From NCBI GenBank assembly GCA_027924585.1, contig BSBM01000826.1, positions 13,237,501 through 13,301,500 of the forward strand: a DNA stretch of 64,000 bases, in the 5' to 3' direction. Shown piece after piece: positions 1 to 11,594 of the stretch. Numbering within the stretch: the stretch's first letter is position 1; each line of letters starts with the position of its first letter. The notes below the pieces were generated by a model. That model had not been told where the DNA came from. It worked only from the letters and a program-made list of their open reading frames with translations, and ran no database searches. The position numbers and the translations under genes were made by a program. This DNA is from Larix kaempferi. Lineage: Eukaryota > Streptophyta > Pinopsida > Pinales > Pinaceae.

Positions 1-853
1 TTTCCAACTACCGCATTTTTTTTGACATGCAGATGTAGAAGGCACCTTTGTTTTTGCTAATGTTGGACCTTTGTTTTTGCTAATGTTGGAGATGCTAATG
101 CACTGTCACTGCCTGTTGCCGATGTTTAGCATAACAACATCTTGGCACACTTAAAGATCACCGAATTTTATTGGCAACTATGGTTTGCAATCTTTCATAC
201 TGTTTCTCGTTGCAATTTTTTGGTCAATTGCAAGTTCAGTGATGAGGAAGGTGGCTGCAAAATCACAAATCCATGTTTAAAAACACCAAAGAGCTGCTTA
301 TGTTTCTACTATTGTACCTAACACAAAGCCCTAGCCAAAATAAAATTTATCAATATCAATGTTTGAGAGAGCTGCATTCCCTCTATTTATACTAGCCTCT
401 AGGATATCTATATGCATGTTGTGCATCCTCCAAATCAGAATATTTTTTATCCAGAATACAGTTTGCTGGATTGTAATGCCAAAGTAAAATTTGGGGTTAC
501 TGAGAAGGAGAAGAATCAACCTTGCCCAGCTTTTAGAATCTTCAATCCAGAAGTAGTAGTAGGCAATGAATTTATGTAGACCTTATCTTTCACGTGTTCT
601 TGACAGGCTAGGGGCTAATGGGTTCGGAACCTCCAGTGGGTTGTAGAGCGCAAATGCCAACTAGAGGCCAAAGTTTCAAATCCCTCTTTAATTGCACATC
701 TAACATCCCTCTCTACAGCATACACAAGTGACAACAAAAACCACAATCCAAATGATACTTGTCACTGGCAATGTGCCATCAGGTATCCAGTCTAGGCATT
801 ATATCTACCAATGAAAGAATTATGCATTGTCTACTCAAGTTTATGGGGCATAC
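1..853 (-). other. Intron 2 / downstream sequence of the Lin0512-family gene
   Basis: On the minus strand this follows the GTATGC donor of exon 2. I searched it for the next conserved Lin0512 block and found none, so the remaining exons probably lie beyond the left edge. It has no convincing ORF, RNA gene or terminal repeat. Confidence 0.4.
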
Positions 854-930
854 CAGTCCGAAATGCAGGAATGGAATTGGAACTGATTGCATCCCTGCAT
901 GCCCGCATAGCTGCTGCAGTGATATCTTGT
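854..930 (-). CDS. Lin0512-family protein, exon 2 (partial gene)
   Basis: This 77-bp minus-strand exon lies after a CAG acceptor (931-933) and before a GTATGC donor (853-848). Joined in phase to exon 1 (GG plus A) it reads GQDITAAAMRACRDAISSNS and continues IPAFR, the core conserved block of the Lin0512 family, a small protein family of unknown biochemical role in bacteria and plants. Reading past the donor gives a stop within a few codons, which supports splicing there. The plant protein is normally longer, so C-terminal exons must lie to the left of the window. No frame damage is visible. Splice sites are inferred from sequence only. Confidence 0.75.
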
Positions 931-2979
931 CTGCACATGCCCGTGACAGTATTAACACTACCCTTGACCAAGAAATGCAACATTTCAGGTCTAATAGAAA
1001 AACATTAATTCAGACTATTTTAATGTACAGAGGGATCAATATGCCATAGAGGATCGGGTTATGCATGGGTATATGTATTTCTTTCAACGTCCTTTGAGAC
1101 CTGCTGTTTGGTTCTTGTGGGTCAAAATATCTCATACAGAGGTTATAGTTACAAGTATTTGTGTTCTTGTTTCTAATCTGTTCTAATTGGCCAGTGAAGG
1201 AGGACATGTTTCTCGTCTTCTACAGTTTGTGTTATGGGTTTTATAGCATGGGAGCTAGCTATGCAAAATATATTTTTGAGCAATAAACCAGTAGGGCCAT
1301 CTATTTCAAGATGGAATTATGGATATTTGTTGAACAATAAACTGGGTGGGTCAACAGATCAAAAGGGAGTATAGCTATAACGTCCCTGCCTTGAGGCAAG
1401 CAACAAACCCCAACTGGCAGGGTCCTCATTGGGCTTGGGCGCATCTGCAGCCAGCAGACCCTTGCACATTCAGGGCAAAGATCGTCACACCAGGCATGCT
1501 AGGTAGCATGCAAGGCAGCAGCGGGCAGGAGAACAACGGCTCGAACACGTACACGGCAGCAAGGCATTTGACCAAGGGACTTCAGTAAAGAGGCTTCGGC
1601 AATCCACAAAGACTTAGGCAAAGAGGCTTCGACAGTCGGCATGGACAGAAGGCTGCCTTGCCATGGGCAAGGCATGCCGGTTCAAGACACTTGGGCATGT
1701 TACAAGTATTCTGTTGGAATGGCAAAAGGGCTATGGGACCACTTAGCCTAGGAAGCAGTGGTAAGAAACCTACCACTCAGCCTAGGAAGCGGTGGTAAGA
1801 CACCCCGTGAAGGAAAAACGGTTGTACACCGGTAGGTATAAGTGGGCATCATCGGGCACCTTGGAGGAACATTGCAACCATTGGCAAAGGTTTGTTGCAA
1901 ATTGGGTGCCCACTTGTGACAGATAACATGCACAATGTCCACTTTAGTGGAATCGGCTAGGCAGCTCTCCTCCTTATAAAGAGGGTGCACCAAGAGGCAA
2001 AGGAAGAAGCTTGGGAGGTGAACAAGGACAAGAATAAGAAGGCAAGATATGAGTTAGGCAACAAGTCTGAGGCAGCAAGCCAAGAGATACAAAATGTTGG
2101 AGAGCGATGGGCAGAGAACATCCAAGGCAGAGGTCTACAATCTGACAGTGAGCAAAGTTCAAGGGTTCAAGGTTGAAAGGTTGCCCAAAGGAAATACTCT
2201 CCATGGCAAGCTAAGGCGCAAGGTAAAACTTGGTCGGTGTAAGTCTTGCTGCAGCAACCAAGTTTACTGAAGGACGAGTGCTGCGAATGGCAGACTTGCA
2301 GGGAGCGACAGGGTTCGTCAGTCGACAAATCCATCGGCAGACAAGATTCATTGGCAAACAAAACCATCGACAGACAGGATTCCTTGACAGTCAAGACGAC
2401 GAATTGGGCAGGTTTGCCAGGGTTGATTGTTGACTGTAAAAGGGTGTTGAGAGTGTAGTGCCGAACCCTCCTTTGTACTCCCCCTACACTTCAATAATAA
2501 AAACGTTACAGCACCTGGCTTGGGTGCCGGCAACTCTTATGTACTGTCCTGTTTTTGTGTATGGCTTATTCTCTTATGATTAAGAATTTGGCTAAGCGTT
2601 TGGCTAAGTGTTAAGCGCACAGTATTGGCTTTGCTTGTTTAAGTCCACGGTTGGTCGTGGGCAGTTCAAGCGGCAGATGTTGCAGGTCTAGCGAAGTGTG
2701 GCCTAAGGTGAAGGTATGGGCATGCTCTAGGTGAAGAGGCGTATTACTGGAAAGGGAGTGGCCAAGTCCCCGTGCCGAAAGTCAGGTGGTGCCAAACAAC
2801 AGCTAGGTACCGAAAAAAAAAATCGGGCACCGGGAGGGTGCGTGCCCAAGGGTTGGGTTGTCACAGTAGGACGGAGTTATGAAAATTGCATTCTGAAGCA
2901 ATAAGCAGTTGAATCTAGGGTTTGATGAAGCTACGTTTAAAAAGCAAGACCGTGTATTAAATATGTACCGAAGACCTAC
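931..2979 (-). other. Intron 1 of the Lin0512-family gene, with repeat-derived sequence
   Basis: Intron of 2,049 bp between a GTAGGT donor (2979-2974) and a CAG acceptor (933-931). Its middle differs from typical AT-rich intron sequence: around 1360-2870 it is GC-richer, with short local repeats (for example two near-copies of CAGCCTAGGAAGCGGTGG-type sequence at 1740-1800). This suggests an old mobile-element insertion inside the intron. Confidence 0.6.
1975..2865 (+). repeat. LTR-like regulatory segment (possible solo LTR, tentative)
   Basis: A TATAAA box at 1975-1980 is followed about 520 bp later by a polyadenylation-like AATAAA-type run (2494-2502), and the segment closes with TTGTCACA at 2858-2865, which looks like an LTR 3' end. 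No matching TG start with a target duplication was found and no primer site follows. It could equally be a rearranged fragment of another repeat. Confidence 0.22.
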
Positions 2980-3374
2980 CCATGCTGATCGTAGCCAACA
3001 CCCATCTCCACAAATAGAATCTTCATGGACTGGGCTTGAATCTGAGGATGCACATCTGTCTCTACTCTCTTCTCACCATCCATAGCAGCTCTCGCCGATG
3101 TAGGACAGATAGGATTAACAGATTTCAGACTCTGATTACTAACAGAGTGCAATACACTATGTAATGATGAATTCCTTAGAGGACATGCAGGTACCCAATG
3201 GTTATGCCTCTGAGAAAACAAGGAATATGGACTCTTAACAGAAACCCGAGTGAAATAATTTAGCGGTGAGCGGTCTAGATTGGTTCTCTTGAAATGTAAT
3301 ACTGAATCTTCTGAACAGGCAAGGTATCGAGATGGATTCATATCGGGAAGAAAGTTACAAGTATAGGATACCAT
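2980..3374 (-). CDS. Lin0512-family protein, exon 1 (partial gene)
   Basis: This minus-strand exon runs from ATG at 3374 to the GTAGGT donor at 2979. It encodes 131 codons plus two bases. Residues 1 to about 100 are Ser-, Arg- and Asn-rich with few acidic residues, as expected for an organelle transit peptide (inference). The end reads MKILFVEMGVGYDQHG, the signature N-terminus of Lin0512-family proteins, and the phase matches exon 2 exactly. The frame is open further upstream to 3482 but only from a GTG, so the ATG at 3374 is preferred. The molecular function of the family is not established. This is the only recognisable host gene in the window. Confidence 0.75.
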
Positions 3375-4230
3375 TGTTCCTAATAAATTGGGAAAACAAG
3401 ATTCGAGTTCGGGTCCATTTCGAACAAGACTTGCCACGGCTCTTTTCAGAATAAGTACACATAAATGAGAAAAGCTAAACACTTAAATAATAATATAGGG
3501 GAGAGTTGTCTATTCTTGAACAGGGACCAGTAGTTGTCATAGTACTGGTCCCACGCAACCATCATATATTGACACAAATAAACTCATAAATTAAACATAC
3601 ACATTCCATATTAAGTGCAGAAAATATTTAAATTATATCCAAAAATTGCCCATTAACTAACTGGGCCAATAGGTGTCAATAAATAGTCTTTATATGACAA
3701 ACTGTACAAAACATCTTGTCCCAACCAAGTACATATCTGCTCAGGGATCCAGAAGTACATGAACAGCTAAATAACCCAACTCGTTTTTGTCACCCACTGA
3801 ACTCGTTTTTGCCACCTACTGCAAGGTACCTATCAAAGGAGGACCCATGAATATCTATTGGAGCCTAAATATCCCAGCATTCATTAAAACCTGTTCAAAC
3901 ATTCATTGAAACCTGTTCAAGCATCAGAAAATATAGTGTCAGCCATAACTACAAGATTGTTCAACATTTCAACCCACTGTATTCAATAAATGACACCTAC
4001 CCATTAAATGCACGCATTAAACAGATGGAAGCACACAGATCATGAAACAGATGAAGGCACAGGGATCCACAATGACAAGCTCCCAACCATTGGATCACTT
4101 TCAAATCAATCCACAACACACATTCAAATTTGAGAGATTGCAATCCATGTGCAACCTTCTTACCAACCCAATTCAATAGCAAACAACTATAAATGAACCA
4201 CAACCCTTATGAAGATGCATTTCATAAATT
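3375..4230. other. Intergenic region upstream of the Lin0512-family gene
   Basis: AT-rich sequence with no convincing ORF. It should contain the minus-strand promoter of the Lin0512-family gene, but no clear TATA box could be assigned. The only structured feature is the perfect hairpin at 3523-3552. Confidence 0.4.
3523..3552. other. Perfect 10-bp inverted repeat (hairpin)
   Basis: GGGACCAGTA and TACTGGTCCC are exact reverse complements separated by 10 bases. The hairpin is about 150 bp upstream of the ATG of the minus-strand Lin0512-family gene, so a promoter role is possible. It could also be the tip of a small mobile element. Confidence 0.4.
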
Positions 4231-4244
4231 CGACCAGCAGAGTG

Positions 4245-4353
4245 TGTGCACAGTTGAGATTCAGAAATTCGAACAACAGAGTGTGTGCACAGTGGAGGCA
4301 TACCATCAGAAGTGTGTGCACAGTGGAGGCATACCAGCAGAACTGTGTGCACA
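4245..4353 (+). repeat. Four copies of TGTGCACA upstream of the transposase
   Basis: The palindrome TGTGCACA recurs at 4245-4252, 4284-4291, 4315-4322 and 4346-4353, spaced 39, 31 and 31 bases, inside a degenerate ~31-39-bp tandem repeat. All copies lie within 350 bp upstream of the transposase ATG. Pogo/Tigger transposases bind DNA through helix-turn-helix domains, so these may be subterminal binding sites or promoter elements. That is inference. Confidence 0.5.
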
Positions 4354-4365
4354 GTAGATTCATGT

Positions 4366-4530
4366 TACTGTTTATGTTATTTATGTTTATGTTTATGTTA
4401 TTTCCAGTTATGTTATTCATGTTATTTATGTTTCTGTTATTCATGTTATTTATGTTATTTATGTTTCCAGTTATGTTATTTATGTTATTTATGTTTCTGT
4501 TTCTGTTATTTACATTTCTGTTATAATCAA
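4366..4530 (+). repeat. Low-complexity TTATGTTAT-type repeat
   Basis: A run of degenerate units of TTATGTTAT, TTATGTTTC and TTATGTTTA. Its hydrophobic open frames (Met, Leu, Phe repeats) are by-products of the repeat. It directly precedes the transposase pseudogene. Confidence 0.7.
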
Positions 4531-4587
4531 CTTCTAGTTTCTTCTACATAACCAGTCTCCCTTCTAAATGTGCAGGTTGTTGTAGGC

Positions 4588-7367
4588 ATGGCAAGAGTCA
4601 GCAATGCAAGGAGAACAAGTCATCGACTGAGTAGGGGTGCCCAGCTACGCTGCACCTCATCGGATGAGGAGAGGCTCGATCATTCAAATGCCAACAATGC
4701 TCCCAGCAATGTTGTTGAGAATGACAATGTGGTGGAAGAGGACATTGTTGTCCCACCACCAACCACACAGTCACTTCCAACCACAGTTCAAGGAACAAGT
4801 TCAGTCACCAAAATCAGTGCAATAAGAGGTTGGACAAAAGAAGACATGCTAGCTGCTATTGATGATATAGAGTTCAATGGATATTCCATTCGTGCTGCTG
4901 CTAAAAAACATGGAGTTGCTACCTCTTCAGTACATTATTGGATAAATGGACTCACACATACAAAGCGCAGAGGGCCTGTTACAGTTATGAGTGAAGAGGA
5001 GGAGGCCGAGGTGGTTCAGTGGTGTAAGGAGATGGCTGAAATGGGACATGGGCTAGAGCTGATACAGCTAAAATCCACAGTAGCTCAAATCTGTCAAGGG
5101 AGGCCAAACCCCTTCAAAGATGGGTTTCCTGGTAAGTCATGGTGGTTTGGGTTTAAAAAAGGCATCCAAACCTTGTGTTGCGTACAGCTGAGGGCCTAGA
5201 TAGAGACAGGGCTTTAAATCTACGGCCTGCAATTCTGACTAAGTTATATGCCACCCTTTCTAGTGCATATGAGAACCATGGGTATGCTCCAGACCATATA
5301 TGGAACTGTGATGAAACAGGTTTACAGGCAGGAAGGAACTGTGGCATGCGTGTAATTGCCAAGAGAGGGAGTCGTAATGTGCCAAAGATTTTGCCTAGGA
5401 GCAGGGAGTGGATCACTATTCTATGTTGTGTCAATGCAATTGGTGCTTCAATCCCAGGATTTTATCTATTTAAAGGTAAAACTCAACTCAAAAACTATAT
5501 ACAGAATTGTGAACCAGGTGCATGCATGGCTGCACATCCCCATGCTTGGATGACCAAAGAACTCTTTTTGAATTGGCTTACTCACTTTGCTGCATCTATA
5601 CCAGGCGGTGTCTCACTTGTAAATAGACACCTGCTGGTTTTAGATGGTCATGGAAGCCACATTGCTGTGCAAACAATCGAGGAGGCTAACAATTTGGGCA
5701 TCGACCTGTTGACACTGCCTGCTCATACCACTCACAGATTGCAACCCCTAGATGTCAGTGTGTTCGGGCCTTTCAAGAACTATTTCAGGGGTGAGCGAGC
5801 TTCGTGGATGGCATAGAATCCAGGGGTGGAGGTAAAAAGGTTTGAGCTAGCCGAGCTTGCAAGTAAAGCCTTTAAAAGGGCTCTCACACCTACGAATATC
5901 AAGGCTGGGTTTAGGAGGACTGGAATATGGCCACTGAATTCTGAGGCTCTCATGCATGATACTAGTTGTAGCCTGGTATTTGATCTGAATGGTCAGGAAG
6001 AAGGGGATGTCCAAGCACATGTTGCTGGCCAAGAAGATGTGGAGGTAGAGGAAGACGTTGTTGCTGCTGATCATATGATATCCCTCTCTCAAGGAGGACC
6101 ATACTGTGGTGATGAAGAAGAACAGGTAAGTGAAACACAATATAACAATGAACCAATTGATAGTAACATGGAGGTACATACACCAACTGAGACAGCTGCA
6201 ACTTCTGCTTCTAATCTTCTTAATGTCTCTATGCAAGAAACAGTTGCAACTTCTGCTTCTGTTCATGTCAATGAAAACGTTGACCATGCACCAGGAAGCA
6301 GCAATGGAGAATTGACTTTGCCAAGCCAGGTTACCCCACCATCATGGCTGGTAGAAGCCATGATGAATTTGGACAAAAATATTGTCTCAAGGACAAATGA
6401 AGAAAGCATGAACATGCCTTCACAGCCCAGAGAATTGGAAGAAGAAATTGTTCATTATTTTGTGGACAATGGAAACCTGGAAGAAGATAGTGTCCACAAC
6501 GAGGTTCCAGCTGAAGAGGACAATATGGTTCAGATAGAGCAGAAGAACATTGACCCAAATATTGAGAGGCAAGTGTCAAGCAAGGAGCAGCAAGTGTCAA
6601 AGAAGGGCCAGTTGCTTGGTCGGTTTCTAAAGCTACCAGTAGAGAGAGTGTTAGCAAAAAGAAGGCAATTTACAGCAGACAATCTTCATCTATGCCAAAG
6701 TTCACAGTTACTCACCTCAGAGGACTATATAAAACTATTGGTTGAGTCTGAGCAAAGGAAACTTGAACTCCAGGATTTAAAGCAGAAAAAGAGGGACTTA
6801 GCTAAAGAAAAGAAGGCTGCAAGGATTGCTGCAACAGAAATTCGAGCACAGGAGAGGCTTGAAAGAGAGAAAGAAAGACAAGAAAAGGCTCATCAAAAAC
6901 AAATGGCAAGGCATGAAAAGGAATTGAGAAAGGCTCAACAATTGCTTCAAAAAGAACAAGGGGTGGCAAAAAGTTCTACCATTGATGCAAACATAGTGGA
7001 GGGGAGTAGGATGATGCCAAACACATTGGAACATCTTGCAGATAATACTCCATGTTTCCAAGACCTCCTAAACATCCAAGTCCCCCGCTATCAACAAGTG
7101 CGCATGCCCACTTTATTCCCTCCTACAAGTGCAGGTGTCAGACATATGTATGATTATCGGGGGGCTCAACCCAATGCAGGGGTTAGTAGCACAAGTGTGT
7201 ACTGTAGCTACTCAATTCCTCCATGGCTACAAGAAGCAAATTGGATTTCATATGGAGGCAACCAGCCACAACCTAATCAGCCATTGTTAGGTATGCCAAC
7301 CAACCTGGCTCAAGCAGGAAACTCAACAATATTGGGAAGTGAAGATCTTGGACGACATCAAGCATAG
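4588..7367 (+). pseudogene. Pogo/Tigger-like (Tc1/mariner superfamily) transposase, broken
   Basis: Starts at ATG 4588. The N-terminal part carries a psq-type helix-turn-helix (AAAKKHGVATSSVHYWI) and a CENP-B-like DNA-binding region. The DDE_1 catalytic core follows with an intact DDD set: CDETG near 5310, LDGHGSH near 5643 and LQPLDV near 5750. The C-terminal third (about 6720-6960) is a long Lys/Glu-rich coiled coil. Two lesions are visible: loss of one base in the A-run at about 5155-5160, which shifts the frame, and an in-frame TAG at 5814-5816. Apart from these the core is well preserved, so decay looks recent; the homopolymer lesion could also be an assembly error. Paired terminal inverted repeats were not found. 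Confidence 0.85.
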
Positions 7368-7844
7368 GAGTGTCATATAGGGATGCTAAAGTTTTTGTTG
7401 TGACCACATTGCATTGTGGATTTTGTAATCACTGGGTCTAACTACTGCAACATGGCCATTTTGTATACAATCCTATACATTTTTTGGTACAATCCTAGGT
7501 CATATCGTTCCCTGATGCTTGCGGCATTGTAATCAGGGGTTTATCATAAGGTTTAATATACAATTTCATCATTTCAACAACAAGCTGTAATGTACTCCGA
7601 TTAAACATTTCATTAACATTTTTTAGGGATTATGAATTTAGTTTGTTGTTGGTTTATGTTGCAATCATAGTTTGGGCTGAATTATTGAAGGTTCTAGGGT
7701 TTATGCACCTACAACCCAAAAAACTTATTGTCATCACCACCATTATGAAAGACCAACACATACACACCAAAATGATCAATCATCATTATTGATGGAATCA
7801 AAATATCTTCTACAACCAAACAAACATTGTTGTATTTCTATATA
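7368..7844. other. Gap between transposase and TIR element
   Basis: No gene. Positions about 7621-7705 hold a stray forward copy of the short repeat that fills the arms of the neighbouring TIR element (containing TTTATGTTGCAATCATAGTT). The repeat therefore also exists outside that element's left terminus. Confidence 0.5.
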
Positions 7845-8034
7845 AGGGAGGGATGCCAGTTGTTGGACACCCCACGTGGCTCCCTCCCCCATGCCACGCT
7901 GTCGAGTCGACACGTATCCAGCCCAGGCCCAGATGGCACCGCCACCTGTCGTGGTGGGTGGGCGCTTTTCCCGCGACCTCTCCTTCCTCCCGTGTATTGT
8001 TGCTCGGGCCCTATCTATGAACGCTCCGCCACCC
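7845..8034 (+). repeat. Left terminal inverted repeat
   Basis: Matches the reverse complement of 11595-11753, from AGGGAGGGATGCC to AACGCTCCGCCACCC. Compared with the right copy it carries about 31 extra bases near 7950-7980. It is GC-rich compared with its flanks. Confidence 0.8.
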
Positions 8035-8039
8035 AGAGG

Positions 8040-8710
8040 GTATATGGCTTATGTTGCAGTAGTATGGGCTGAATTATTGAAGGTTCTAGGGTTTATGCTG
8101 CAGCAGGGTCCATGGCTAATGTTGCAGTAGTATGAGATTACAACCATATGCCCAACCATTGCAATCATAGTTTGTTGCTGGTTTATGTTGCAATCATAGT
8201 TTGGCCTGAATTATCTATCTTCTATGGTTTATGTTGCAGCCGGGTTTGTAATTTTTTTAGGGTTTATGAATTTAGTTTGTTGTTTGTTAATGTTGCAATC
8301 ATAGTTTCGGCCGAATTCTTGAAGGCTCTATGGTTAATGTTGCAGCAGTGTTTATAATTTTATTGGGGTTTCTGAATTTATGAATTCTATGAATTATTGA
8401 AGGCTCTATGGTTAATGTTGTTGCAGCAGTGTTTATGAATTCTAGGGTTTATGCTACAGCAGGGTCCATGGTTTATGTTGCAGTCATTTCGGCTGAATTA
8501 CAACCAAATGGGATTACAACCATATGCCCAAAATTCAAAGGGAGATAGAAGAATCCCAAGACCACTATAATAGCTTCATCCTAGATGATATCGTGGGCTA
8601 TGGTTTATGTTGCAGCAGGGTCTAAGGTTTATTGAAGTTTCATAGTTTGGGTTGAATTATTGAAGGTTCTATGGTTTATGGTGCAGTTGGTTCTATGGTT
8701 TACAACTCTT
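8040..8710 (+). repeat. Forward internal repeat block of the TIR element
   Basis: Degenerate repeats built on TTTATGTTGCAATCATAGTT and GAATTATTGAAGGTTCTA. The section 8150-8480 is the reverse complement of the units at 9580-10360, so the arms of the element mirror each other. Short ORFs here are by-products. Confidence 0.7.
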
Positions 8711-9479
8711 GACCCCTATATTCCTAAAACTAGCAATTAGGAATGGGGTTGAACCATTGCATGGGTGTGATACCCATCCATTCGATGCTAACTGTACTGC
8801 AACATGGTCCATATTTCTCTCCTATTATTAATAATGCTTCTATAAGGAATGTTCCATGGAGGGCTCTCATGCATGACTTATTACAACTTAATACAGTATC
8901 ATACTAATCAACATAACAGGCCTAAATTAGATCCAGTGTATGTACATTCCTATAAACAAATTCAATATCCTTTTGAAGGCTAGAACAACAGACAACAATA
9001 ATCAAGCACACAAACTGTTTAATAAAACTATGTCTATATAAATGCCCACAATGCAACAACTAATTTACCTTCTTCTATTTTGCCCATAATGCAACAACTA
9101 ATTTAACTTCTTCTATTTTGCCCATAATTCAAGTTAATAGGTAAAAGTAAAAACTGCATCATACAACAGCAGATAAGATGCAGCAGATCACTTCATGTTA
9201 ATAGGTAAAAGTAAAAACTGCATCATACACTTGTAATTTAACAATAGCATGCAACTTGTAAACTGCATCAACAACAGCAGATCATAAGGTGGAGCAGATC
9301 GCTTGTAAAATGCATCAACAACCAATTTGGCAAACTTGCTGATATCAACAACTGAATTATGGGTATTCTTCCAATAAGATGAGACAATGGAAAAGTCATT
9401 GTTGTCAATTGCCATCCATCCCCTATATGATGCAGTTTTGCCTTTTAACTATTACCATTCTATTGCGACAAAAACCAAC
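8711..9479. other. AT-rich central spacer of the TIR element
   Basis: No gene is recognised. There are short direct repeats around 9040-9240 (copies of GCCCATAATGCAACAACTAA and of AGGTAAAAGTAAAAACTGCA). The spacer separates the two mirrored repeat blocks. Confidence 0.4.
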
Positions 9480-10760
9480 AACATAAACCAACAACAAACT
9501 AAATTCATAAACCAGATAAAATTTAGGGACACTGCTGCAACATAAACCAGCAACAAACTAAAATCATAAACCATAGAACCTTCAATAATTCAGCCCAAAC
9601 TATGATTGCAACATAAACCAGCAACAAACGAAATTCATAAACCCCAATAAAATTATAAACATTGCTGCAACATTAACCATAGAGTCTTCAATAATTCAGC
9701 CGAAACTATGATTGCAACATTAACAAACAACAAACTAAATTCATAAACCCTAAAAAAATTACAAACCCGGCTGCAACATAAACCATAGAAGATAGATAAT
9801 TCAGGCCAAACTATGATTGCAACATTAACCAGCAACAAACTAAAATCATAAACCCCAAAAAAATTACAAACCCTGCTACAACATAAGGCAGCATAGACCA
9901 TAGAACCTTCAATATTTCAGCCCAAACTATCATTGCAACATAAACCAGCAACAAACAAAATTCAGAAACCCCAATAAAATTATAAACACTGCTGCAACAT
10001 TAACCATAGAGCCTTCAATAATTCGGCTGAAACTATGATTGCAACATTAACAAACAACAAACTAAATTCATAAACCCTAAAAAAATTACAAACCCGACTG
10101 CAACATAAACCATAGAAGATAGAAAATTCAGGCCAAACTATGATTGCAACATAAACCAGCAACAAAATAAAATCATAAACCCCAAAAAAATTACAAACCC
10201 TGCTACAAGATAAGGTAGCATAAACCATAGAACCTTCAATATTTCAGCCCAAACTATGATTGCAACATAAACCAGCAACAAACGAAATTCATAAACCCCA
10301 ATAAAATTATAAACACTGCTGCAACATTAACCATAGAGCCTTCAATAATTCAGCCGAAACAAATACAAAAACCCTAAAAAATTTACAAACCCTGCTACAA
10401 CACAGACCATAGAACCTGCTGCAACACAAACCATAGAACCTGCAATAATTCTGCCCAAACTATAATTGCAACAGAAACCCTAAAAAAAATTTAAATGCAG
10501 CTGCAACAAAACCCTAGTTCATACACCCTAAAAAAAATTTAAATGCAACTTCAACATTAACCACAGAACCTTAATTATGATTGCAACGTAAACCATAGAA
10601 CCTTCAATAATTCAGCCGAAACAAATTCACCTCCAACCTAATAAATGAATAAACACTAAAACATTCATAAACCCTACTGCATCATAAACCATTCATAAAC
10701 AAATTAACAGGAGCACAATAAACCATTCATAAACCCTACTGCATTATAAACCATTCCTAA
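9480..10760 (-). repeat. Inverted internal repeat block with ~327-bp tandem units
   Basis: The segments beginning near 9653 and 9980 are near-identical, giving a period of 327 bp. A third partial unit continues to about 10360 and then degrades to shorter AAACCATAGAACCTTCAATA-type repeats. The block is the reverse complement of the left-arm block. Confidence 0.75.
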
Positions 10761-11107
10761 ACCCTGTTGCAGCATAAACAAATTAAACCCCTGATGCCAC
10801 ATAAAAACCCTAATGCGAAATGCATTTCACCATTGCCACAAACGCAACGTAAACCCACCATACACAATTCAAAATGCGAGCAGGAGGGCACCAACGCCAC
10901 CGCCGGGAGTAGGAAGGGACCAAACCAATTCACCAACAGAAATGCACAAATTCACAACCCAGAAATGCACAAATTCACAACCCATAAAACCAGAATTTAA
11001 CCTTTCAAAGCAGCAGAAATGGTCCACGAAATCCCCAGAAGGTTGAGAGTGTTGAAAAACACTGATGCAGGGAATGGCTGGTAGGAAACCTACCAGCGCC
11101 ACCGAAG

Positions 11108-11250
11108 AAGCGTGAAGGGACGAGCCACCGCCGTGAGCAGGAACAGCGATCGCCACCGCCGTGAGCAGGAAGGGACGAGCCACCGCCGTAAGCAGGAAGG
11201 GACGAGCCACCGCCGAAGAAGCACGAGCAGGTCGGGACCAGCGCCACCGA
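11108..11250 (+). repeat. GC-rich minisatellite
   Basis: About four to five units of 30-35 bp containing GAGCCACCGCCGTGAGCAGG, in the right arm of the TIR element. The GC-rich ORFs overlapping it on both strands are repeat by-products. Confidence 0.7.
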
Positions 11251-11594
11251 ACGAAGGCAACGAACGCCTGATGGAAGCCACCATCACCACCAGCGAAACC
11301 AGCCGAGCAGCAACCCAACAACACCACCACCGAACCGATGAAAACCTCCAACGGGGTCCGCCGCAGACGACTTCGAGGGCCTGTGGTGCGCTATGGGCAT
11401 GGAGCGAGTGTCAACGTCGGGAGAGCTAGTGGACAGAACATACCGCAGCGGCGAACGCCATCCGTCGGGGGGTAAGGCAACAAGCGTCCGCCACAGGACA
11501 GTAGCACAGCAGGATACTGGCAGAACCAGAGCGCCCATGGTGCAGAACCAGAGCGGGGGTGGTGCAGAACCAGAGCGGGAGTGAACAGGAAATG

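Noticed and set aside
4209-4551. Hydrophobic Met/Leu/Phe/Cys ORFs before the transposase
   Set aside because: Simple-sequence translation of TTATGTT-type repeats; not a membrane protein gene.
9653-10228. Two near-identical 82-codon minus-strand ORFs
   Set aside because: They are two copies of a 327-bp tandem repeat, and the same frame is broken in the other copies.
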